Source of the DNA: HXMU1420-13 sp965228545
GTDB taxonomy: Bacteria; Bacteroidota; Rhodothermia; Balneolales; Balneolaceae
DNA length: 64,000 nt
Assembly: GCA_965228545.1 (NCBI GenBank)
Contig: OZ245822.1
Location: 2,976,001-3,040,000, forward strand
Direction of reading: 5' to 3'
In this document: positions 58,450 through 64,000 of the stretch, piece after piece
Layout of the letters: the number at the start of each line of letters is the position of its first letter
How positions within the stretch are numbered: the first letter of the stretch is position 1
The notes under the pieces: generated by a model
Told to the model about the DNA's origin: nothing
The model's input: the letters and a program-made list of their open reading frames with translations, nothing else
Database searches by the model: none
Translations under genes and position numbers: made by a program

Positions 58450-60194
58450 GCGATTTTCCCCACTTTTTTAATGAGCTCTTTAGCACGTTGGATGTCGGTG
58501 TTTAAGCCTTCTTGGCTCGTATTTGGGGCATAAGAAATAGTTTCACATTTGTCGAGGAGTCGCTTTAATTCTTGCGCAGATTCAGCATCACCCTTAGTTA
58601 AAATGGCATCGTACAGTTCTTTGATAGACAAACCGGCTTGTGGTAAATCGAGCTTGTCGGTTACGAATTGAATAAGTGCTTTCTCAATAAAATGATATCC
58701 TGATTTAATGTCCTCGGTTTTCTCAGCCTCAGATAATGTGGCTACAGCTTTATCTCGCGCTTTTTGAGAACGGGCAAAAGCACTGTCGTTATTCATTCGA
58801 TCGGTATACGTGCGAATCACAAATGCACCGGCAAGTGAAGCAACGGGTAAAATCAAAAGAAACCAAACCCAGGTTTTTTGATGTAAATGATTCCGCGAGC
58901 TTGATACCCAATTTGCGAGCCCGGTCATGGGTGTGATCTCAAATCGATATTCGGTAGTACTCGAGTTTACAAGTCGTGGGTCGCGCTTTACCTCGAGGGT
59001 AAGCATTGGCAGGGTGATGTTTCGATATCTCTTCAAATCCGGATCGTAGTAAGCAAAACGCTGCTCGGGAATCACGTAATCGCCTTCATTTCGGGCAATT
59101 ACAATGTCGGTGAAGGTTTTGCTACCGCCAATTTGTTGATTGTTTCTGGTAATGGACGAGCTTTCTTGTGGATCGTACAATTCCAATGCTTCCGGATATT
59201 CGTATTCCGGTTTAACAATTAGTGGAATATTTCCTTGTCCGGTGATGGAAGTTTTAATTTCAACGCTTTCGCCTACGTATGCTTCGCTCGGTTCTAAAGT
59301 ACGTGAGATTTCGAATTTACCAACAGCTCCTGAAAACACCGCATTATCAACTTCCGGTAGTGGGCGAACATTTACAGTAACCGGTAATGAACTCAATTCC
59401 ATTCGTTCTTGCCCTAAGCCAAAGCTAAAAATATCGCGGCGGCGGTTTCGTTTTCGCACTTGTACAACTACATCGAACGGACTCAGTGTTAACTCGCCCG
59501 ATTTAGTAGGAAAAATAGCCTGTTGTAATAACACTGCCCGCTGATAACGCACACCATTTATTAGTGTAGAAGTAGTTCGGGCTTGTTGGCGATTCTCCAA
59601 ATCCTCTTTCCAGAATCCTTCGGCTTTCCAGCCTGGCGAGGGCTGATATGAAGAAACTTCTACTTCGTTTTTGAAATATAGAACAACACTAGCAATCACT
59701 TGCTCACCCACTACAGGATTATCAGTGCTTGGTTCAAGGCGCACATAAATATCCGGTGACCTGGCAGTCTCATTTTGGTCGATATTCTCTGGATCCAGTA
59801 CTTTGAAACTGATTGGATTGGTTTCAAATTGTTCGCCATTCACTTCAATATATAATGCGGGAAATGTGTAGGAGCCCGGTGATTGGGCGATAAACGAATA
59901 CCCATAGGTGTAAGAAACAGAAGGGCGCCCATTAATGTAAGAATAATTGGTAGACTGACTCGTACTTCCCGAAAGCCATCGCAAGCCGGGAGTATTTGGG
60001 ATTTCCGGGCGTTCAATGGAATTCAACGATTGGCCAGAAATGGTGACATCTAAACGAACTGATTCGCCAGCAAAAATATTAGTTTCTGTGAGGGCCGCAC
60101 TTACGGTAATGTCCTGAGCTTGAGCCCTAGGCAATAATCCAAAAGCAAAAATCAGCAAATAAATAAAACCGATACGTTTACCAGTCTTTATCAT
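58446..60194 (-). CDS. batD: BatD-family oxygen-tolerance protein
   Basis: 582 residues. Signal peptide (GFIYLLIFAFGLLPRAQAQ), then repeated immunoglobulin-like segments (VSAALTETNIFAGESVRLDV, YVRLEPSTDNPVVGEQVIAS, ISRTLEPSEAYVGESVEIKT), each with the xVGExV turn. A membrane helix near residue 450 (TWVWFLLILPVASLAGAFVI) anchors it, and a cytoplasmic helical tail follows (LSEAEKTEDIKSGYHFIEKA). This is the usual BatD plan. It overlaps batE (4 bp) and the Q/E-rich TPR gene (17 bp), so translation is coupled. Confidence 0.9.
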   Translation of the reverse strand: MIKTGKRIGFIYLLIFAFGLLPRAQAQDITVSAALTETNIFAGESVRLDVTISGQSLNSIERPEIPNTPGLRWLSGSTSQSTNYSYINGRPSVSYTYGYSFIAQSPGSYTFPALYIEVNGEQFETNPISFKVLDPENIDQNETARSPDIYVRLEPSTDNPVVGEQVIASVVLYFKNEVEVSSYQPSPGWKAEGFWKEDLENRQQARTTSTLINGVRYQRAVLLQQAIFPTKSGELTLSPFDVVVQVRKRNRRRDIFSFGLGQERMELSSLPVTVNVRPLPEVDNAVFSGAVGKFEISRTLEPSEAYVGESVEIKTSITGQGNIPLIVKPEYEYPEALELYDPQESSSITRNNQQIGGSKTFTDIVIARNEGDYVIPEQRFAYYDPDLKRYRNITLPMLTLEVKRDPRLVNSSTTEYRFEITPMTGLANWVSSSRNHLHQKTWVWFLLILPVASLAGAFVIRTYTDRMNNDSAFARSQKARDKAVATLSEAEKTEDIKSGYHFIEKALIQFVTDKLDLPQAGLSIKELYDAILTKGDAESAQELKRLLDKCETISYAPNTSQEGLNTDIQRAKELIKKVGKIA

Positions 60195-60720
60195 GCGTTG
60201 CAGATCCTTGTTTTTTTTGCTTCTTAAACTCTTTTAAAAGCTCTTTTTCTTTTTGAGCTAACGCCTGAAGAATTTTCTGAGCCTCTTCTTTACTTATCTC
60301 GCGGGCGTCTTTAGGCTGAGCTTGCTGCTCCTCGGGGTTTTGCTCCTGATTATCTTCATTCTGCTCATTTTCCCGCTGCTCCTGCTCTTCTTGATTTTCT
60401 TGTTCCTGATTTTGCTGCTCTTGATTCTGATTCTCTTGATCTTCGTTTTGGTTTTCCTGCTGTTGATTCTGTTGCTGCTGTTGTTGTTGCTGCTCTTGCT
60501 CTTCTTCCAGCTTAGCTAACAATTCGTTCAATTTTGGATCATTCGGAAACTGAGACAACCCTTCCTGAACACGAACGATGGCAGATTCGATATTTCCATT
60601 GATGAATGTTTGCGCTCCATCGTGAAAATAGTCCTCCGCATTTTGTGCAAGGCTGAATTGTGTAGTAAGTATCACTCCAAACAAAAGAAAACTGAATAAA
60701 GATTTAAGAATCGATTTCAC
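60178..60720 (-). CDS. BatC-like exported protein with Gln/Glu-rich tract
   Basis: 180 residues from a GTG start. Signal peptide (LFSFLLFGVILTTQFSLAQ), one TPR-like pair (AEDYFHDGAQTFINGNIESA, VRVQEGLSQFPNDPKLNELL), then about 60 residues almost only of Q, E and N, then a charged end (ISKEEAQKILQALAQKEKEL). The tract probably is flexible or coiled coil. It lies between two TPR/Bat genes and overlaps both neighbours by 17 bp. In related operons a single BatC carries TPRs and such a tract, so this may be a split or duplicated BatC. Confidence 0.75.
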   Translation of the reverse strand: MKSILKSLFSFLLFGVILTTQFSLAQNAEDYFHDGAQTFINGNIESAIVRVQEGLSQFPNDPKLNELLAKLEEEQEQQQQQQQQNQQQENQNEDQENQNQEQQNQEQENQEEQEQRENEQNEDNQEQNPEEQQAQPKDAREISKEEAQKILQALAQKEKELLKEFKKQKKQGSATHDKDW

Positions 60721-61342
60721 TTACAGCTCCTATGCGTTGTATAAATTGATTGTAATTTTGAACCGTTTGATCTACTTGCAATGCCTGTTGCATTAATTGA
60801 AACGCTTCGCCATATAATTGTTGCCGAACTAATTCTTCGGCACGTTTTTTCATTGCTTTAGCGTAATCACTCGGTGGTTCCTGCTCTTGATTTTGATCTT
60901 GCTGTTGTTGCTGATCTTCTTCCTCTTTTTGGCTTTCGGCCAACGCACGTTCAAAATTGTGCTTAGTGTCAATATCGGTAGGATTATACTTTAGGGCATT
61001 TCTTAGATGTTGAACAGCCGGTTTCCATTGTTGGCTTTCAGATAAAACGGTACCGATGTTATACTCGGCTTGTGCTTTTTCTTCGGGAGTAGTTACCATG
61101 GCACTATACTCCAGATACATTTGGATGGCATCTTCAACTTTGCCTTGCTTAGCCAATGTATTTCCAAGATTGAAATAAATGTCGGCATTTTCGGGGTCGG
61201 CTTCCAATGCTGTGCGATACAACTCCTCGGCGAGTTCATATTCCGCATTTTCGTACGCTTCGTTTGCTTTTCGGGCATCCTCGTTGGAGGCACCGATCAA
61301 CACAAAAAGTAAAAACAGATATGTAAAGCTTTTAATACTCAT
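60704..61342 (-). CDS. batC: TPR protein of the Bat operon (BatC-like)
   Basis: 212 residues: signal (IKSFTYLFLLFVLIGASN), three or four TPRs (ANEAYENAEYELAEELYRTA, IYFNLGNTLAKQGKVEDAIQ, EYNIGTVLSESQQWKPAVQH, HLRNALKYNPTDIDTKHNFE), then a Q/E tract (EEEDQQQQQDQNQ) and a TPR-like end. The NPTDIDTKHNFERAL phrase is typical of BatC. It is the first gene of the bat operon here. No batA or batB (VWA) genes or MoxR are adjacent; they must lie elsewhere. The promoter should be in the 386-bp gap upstream. Confidence 0.82.
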   Translation of the reverse strand: MSIKSFTYLFLLFVLIGASNEDARKANEAYENAEYELAEELYRTALEADPENADIYFNLGNTLAKQGKVEDAIQMYLEYSAMVTTPEEKAQAEYNIGTVLSESQQWKPAVQHLRNALKYNPTDIDTKHNFERALAESQKEEEDQQQQQDQNQEQEPPSDYAKAMKKRAEELVRQQLYGEAFQLMQQALQVDQTVQNYNQFIQRIGAVSEIDS

Positions 61343-61728
61343 AAAATGGTATGCAACGATAAGAGATTCTTAGTCCAATCGCATGGTAATAAACACACTA
61401 TTTACGATGTGATTGTATAGAAAAGCCAAAATCAGTTTAAAAGTTGAAAATGCGCGGTTATCACTTCGGTAAATCCATTGTATGGTCGGTATTACACTAA
61501 GTTCAAAGCGGCGAACGATTTATCGATTCTTTAGCTTTTTAAACACATTACCTGTACCATTATATTAGGTAAAATTTCGTGCGTAATTAAGTGCTATCTC
61601 TAGCTAATAAATATAAAGAATAGCCGTATTCATCGAAATATTACACCGCATTGCAGGTGTTAAAGGATGTTTTTAGGTACACGAGAAAGTGATACGTTGA
61701 GTACCTTTCTCAAAATAGAAAAGAAATT
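61343..61728. other. Divergent intergenic region, bat operon / bshA
   Basis: 386 AT-rich bases hold both promoters. No gene is seen. Two short hairpins lie near the bshA side: ACACC...GGTGT (about 61645-61662) and GAGAAAG...CTTTCTC (about 61682-61710), the second overlapping an alternative AGGTAC/GTACCT pair. No certain -7 box was chosen. Confidence 0.5.
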
Positions 61729-62868
61729 ATGAATATAGGTATTGTTTGTTACCCCACATTTGGTGGGAGTGGTGTAGTTGCTACCGAATTAGCTAAAGTG
61801 TTAGCAACCAAAGGGCATAAAATTCATGTATTAAGTTACAGTAGGCCGGCCCGACTTGATACACTCGATTCCAACATTTCCTATCACGAAGTATCCATCA
61901 ATTCCTATCCTTTATTTGAATATCCGCCTTATGCATTAGCGTTAGCCTCGCAAATGGTGAATCTTATCGAATACGAAAATTTGGATTTATTACATGTGCA
62001 TTATGCGCTACCTCATGCAACGAGTGCTTATTTGGCGAAGCAAATTATGGCTGAGCGCGGTATTTCTGTTCCGGTAGTTACTACACTACATGGTACCGAT
62101 ATCACCTTAGTTGGGCGGGATCCAAGCTACAAACATGTAGTTGAGTTTTCCATTGATAAGAGCGATGGTGTAACCGCCGTTTCCGATTACTTAAAGCGAG
62201 AAACGTACGCAAACTTCGATATCAAGCAGGATATAAAAGTAATTCCAAACTTCATCGACTTAGATCGATTTCAAAAATCGAATAAAAGCCATTTCAAGAA
62301 AGCAATATGCCCGAATGGCGAAAAAGTTGTGGTTCATGTTTCCAATTTCAGAAAAGTGAAACGTGTTCCTGAGGTGGTTTCTGTATTTGCTAAGATTTTA
62401 GAGCACGGTATTGAAGCTAAACTTCTTTTGGTGGGTGATGGACCCGATCGCCAAAAAACAGAGCAGCAATGTCGGGATTTAGGTATTTGCGAACACACTC
62501 GTTTTCTTGGAAAGCTTGATGAAGTGGAGGAAGTGCTTTCAATTGCAGATTTATTTTTGATTCCATCCGGCTCAGAAACGTTTGGCTTGGCTGCATTAGA
62601 AGCAATGAGTTGTTCGGTACCGGTGATTTCTTCAAACATCGGTGGGTTACCCGAAGTAAATATCGAAGGTGAAACGGGCTATTTATGTGATTTAGATGAC
62701 ATCGAATGCATGGCAGAACATGCCAAAAATATATTAACCGACGAAGCTCTTCATCAACGATTATCTGAAAACGCACGTCGTAGAGCAGAACTTTTTAATC
62801 AGGAAAAAGTAGTAGCAGCGTATGAAGAGTTTTACATGCAGGTGAGTGCAGGGTTACTTCAGATATGA
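61729..62868 (+). CDS. bshA: N-acetyl-alpha-D-glucosaminyl L-malate synthase
   Basis: This GT4-family (GT-B fold) glycosyltransferase joins UDP-GlcNAc and L-malate, the first step of bacillithiol synthesis. The 379 residues begin IGIVCYPTFGGSGVVATELA, as in Bacillus BshA, with LHVHYALPHATSAYLA and TTLHGTDITLVGRDPSY. The nucleotide-sugar site has ETFGLAALEAMSCSVPVI with the E-x7-E pair. Length agrees with the family. bshB and bshC were not seen in the window. It suggests that the cell uses bacillithiol as its low-mass thiol. Confidence 0.93.
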   Translation: MNIGIVCYPTFGGSGVVATELAKVLATKGHKIHVLSYSRPARLDTLDSNISYHEVSINSYPLFEYPPYALALASQMVNLIEYENLDLLHVHYALPHATSAYLAKQIMAERGISVPVVTTLHGTDITLVGRDPSYKHVVEFSIDKSDGVTAVSDYLKRETYANFDIKQDIKVIPNFIDLDRFQKSNKSHFKKAICPNGEKVVVHVSNFRKVKRVPEVVSVFAKILEHGIEAKLLLVGDGPDRQKTEQQCRDLGICEHTRFLGKLDEVEEVLSIADLFLIPSGSETFGLAALEAMSCSVPVISSNIGGLPEVNIEGETGYLCDLDDIECMAEHAKNILTDEALHQRLSENARRRAELFNQEKVVAAYEEFYMQVSAGLLQI

Positions 62869-62925
62869 TTAAATATTTGAATCTCCAATGTTGCTAGTTA
62901 TTGAAATCTTTATAAATTCAGATAT

Positions 62926-63117
62926 ATGCCAAATACTAGAACACATATCATAAAAAGAGGAGACGGTTGGGCTGTCAAAAAGCAAGGGGCATCTAAAGCA
63001 TCTAAAGTGTACTCTACGCAAGATGCTGCTATCAAAAGCGCTAAAAGCATGAAATCTGCTTCTGAAATTGTCATCCATCGTAAAGACGGTTCAATTAGGA
63101 ATTGGATTAAAAACTAG
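62926..63117 (+). CDS. DUF2188 family protein
   Basis: 63 residues matching the small DUF2188 domain: THIIKRGDGWAVKKQGASKA, YSTQDAAIKSAKSM and a final EIVIHRKDGSIRNWIKN. The family is short, basic and of unknown function. It is followed after 8 bp by a gene with a TTG start, so both are probably on one mRNA. Such proteins are often near restriction or mobile genes, but this is not proof of a role. Confidence 0.85.
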   Translation: MPNTRTHIIKRGDGWAVKKQGASKASKVYSTQDAAIKSAKSMKSASEIVIHRKDGSIRNWIKN

Positions 63118-63125
63118 AACGTTTT

Positions 63126-63752
63126 TTGAGTGACTTTAATCAACAAGTTTTCTTGAATTGTCCTTTCGATTTCGAATATGAAGAACTCTTAAAACCCCTT
63201 TTTTTTACGGTTATAAGTTGCGGATTTAAACCAAGGATAGCATCAGAGAGATTAGATTCAGGGGAAGTTAGACTTGAGAAAATCAAAGAAATAATATTAG
63301 CATGTAAATTCGGAATTCATGATTTAAGCAGATGCAAATCTAGAGACAGGGGTGAATATTCGAGATTTAATATGCCTTTTGAGTTGGCTTACGATCTTGC
63401 CATCAGAGATTTTCATCCTGATAAAAGAATGTTGAATAAAAAGATACTCGTACTTGAAGAGGAAAGGTTTAGTTTACAGAAATCTTTATCTGATTTATCA
63501 TTTTCAGACCCTAAATGTCACGAAGGTGACCCTGAAGAATTAATTTATCATGTTAGAACATGGTTTACAGAATTAGGTTTTAAAAATCTAAAACCACCCT
63601 CCAGAATATGGGATGATTATAATGTTTTTAATTCTGATTTATATGAGCAGAAAATAAAAGCAGGGTTTAAACAAAAAGATATAGATCGGTTACCAGTACC
63701 GGAATTTCTATCAGAAATTGAAAAATGGTTTATAAAAAAAGGCGCAAAGTAA
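63126..63752 (+). CDS. Uncharacterised protein of the FLNCPFD/GIHDLSR type
   Basis: 208 residues from a TTG start (SDFNQQVFLNCPFDFEYEEL). Conserved-looking blocks are ISCGFKPRIASERLDSGEVR, KIKEIILACKFGIHDLSR and SRFNMPFELAYDLAI. I recognise the pattern from uncharacterised proteins found near defence and mobile genes; the strand-helix order and short motifs recall TIR-like or nucleoside-deoxyribosyltransferase-like folds. That is a weak inference. No membrane segment. It lies 8 bp after the DUF2188 gene and is followed by a terminator. The AT-rich codon use differs from bshA, in keeping with transfer. Confidence 0.6.
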   Translation: MSDFNQQVFLNCPFDFEYEELLKPLFFTVISCGFKPRIASERLDSGEVRLEKIKEIILACKFGIHDLSRCKSRDRGEYSRFNMPFELAYDLAIRDFHPDKRMLNKKILVLEEERFSLQKSLSDLSFSDPKCHEGDPEELIYHVRTWFTELGFKNLKPPSRIWDDYNVFNSDLYEQKIKAGFKQKDIDRLPVPEFLSEIEKWFIKKGAK

Positions 63753-63770
63753 AAACTTAGCGCCTTAATA
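63739..63770. terminator. Bidirectional terminator before sucC end
   Basis: AAGGCGC (63739) pairs with GCGCCTT (63760-63766). The loop includes the stop of the upstream gene, with A and T tracts on the two sides. It serves the convergent genes at 63126 and sucC. Confidence 0.75.
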
Positions 63771-63789
63771 ATCTTAGCTGATACAAAGA

Positions 63790-64000
63790 TTAAGCAAGTA
63801 CTTTCGAAACTTCTGAGGCAGCATCTTTCAGCAATACAGCCGAAATTACGTTTAAGCCAGAGTTGTCGATAATCTCTTTTGCTTCCTCGGCATTAGTTCC
63901 TTGTAGCCGAACAATAATTGGAACATCTGCTACTTTTTCAGCGATTTCCGGATCTTTTACAGCTTCGATAACACCATTGGCAACACGATCGCAACGAACG
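63790..64000 (-). CDS. sucC: Succinyl-CoA synthetase beta subunit, C-terminal part
   Basis: The minus strand from the window edge reads CDRVANGVIEAVKDPEIAEK, then VPIIVRLQGTNAEEAKEIID, NSGLNVISAVLL and KDAASEVSKVLA stop at 63790. This matches the end of the ADP-forming succinyl-CoA ligase beta subunit (C-terminal ligase domain, RLxGTN motif), a TCA-cycle enzyme making ATP or GTP. About 70 of ~390 residues are inside. No defect is seen. Confidence 0.92.
   Translation of the reverse strand, partial: VRCDRVANGVIEAVKDPEIAEKVADVPIIVRLQGTNAEEAKEIIDNSGLNVISAVLLKDAASEVSKVLA

Noticed and set aside
60322..60519. Leucine-rich frame on the plus strand
   Set aside because: It is antisense to the Gln/Glu-rich tract of the BatC-like gene; the poly-Leu is a by-product of CTG/TTG complements.
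1..64000. tRNA or rRNA genes, plasmid origin, prophage
   Set aside because: No cloverleaf, rRNA core sequence, replication initiator or phage structural gene was noticed on either strand.

Overview
The window reads as chromosome of a moderate-GC marine member of the Balneolota or Bacteroidota. The clues are a secreted protein with a type IX secretion (T9SS) C-terminal signal containing NYPNPFNPS, a bacillithiol gene (bshA), a CarB without the C-terminal MGS domain, Bat genes, DUF6090 proteins and the near absence of Shine-Dalgarno sites. No rRNA, tRNA or CRISPR array was seen.

Layout. 1-3.1 kb: an IS256-type element cut by the window edge, an IS110 remnant and a degenerate ROK kinase paralogue. 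3.1-11.3 kb: a TPR protein, a VOC protein, then a LysR regulator divergent from a complete hutH-hutU-hutI-hutG cluster that takes histidine to glutamate plus formamide. 11.3-20 kb: a MarR/AhpD-like pair, a DMT exporter, the intact polyphosphate-glucokinase-like paralogue, a broken DksA/TraR gene, two membrane-anchored FlgO/TPR proteins and an MFS transporter. 20-27 kb: a GxxExxY gene followed by seven tandem DUF6090 genes and two truncated copies, with near-identical N-termini, divergent C-termini and repeats between them. 27-33.3 kb: an S9 peptidase, a roughly 1.5 kb array of 122-bp two-hairpin repeats around a GIY-YIG gene, and a lipoprotein gene split by a complete IS256 element with a visible target duplication. 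33.5-40.6 kb: carA-carB behind a leader with a terminator, a lipoprotein and recQ. 40.6-45.4 kb: a T9SS-exported zinc protease, a beta-propeller lipoprotein, a duplicated fragment of the recQ 3' end and an outer-membrane protein. 45.5-51.1 kb: a 2-oxo acid dehydrogenase E2, panC-panD and a cation-chloride-cotransporter-like permease. 51.3-55.4 kb: a tripartite efflux set (HlyD, MacB-type permease, frameshifted TolC) with no ATPase gene. 55.4-64 kb: a ParE-type toxin-antitoxin pair, an M20 peptidase, a batE/batD/TPR operon, bshA, a DUF2188 gene with an unusual companion, and the end of sucC.

The most unusual region is the DUF6090 array. It looks like a gene family expanding and diversifying by recombination over a conserved membrane-anchor segment. 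It is mixed with palindromic repeats of the same family that forms the array around the GIY-YIG gene. At least five families of imperfect palindromic repeats are scattered between genes. Several genes are broken (IS110 remnant, dksA/traR-like, lipoprotein, tolC, recQ fragment), which suggests active rearrangement. All assignments are from reading the sequence; no database search was run.
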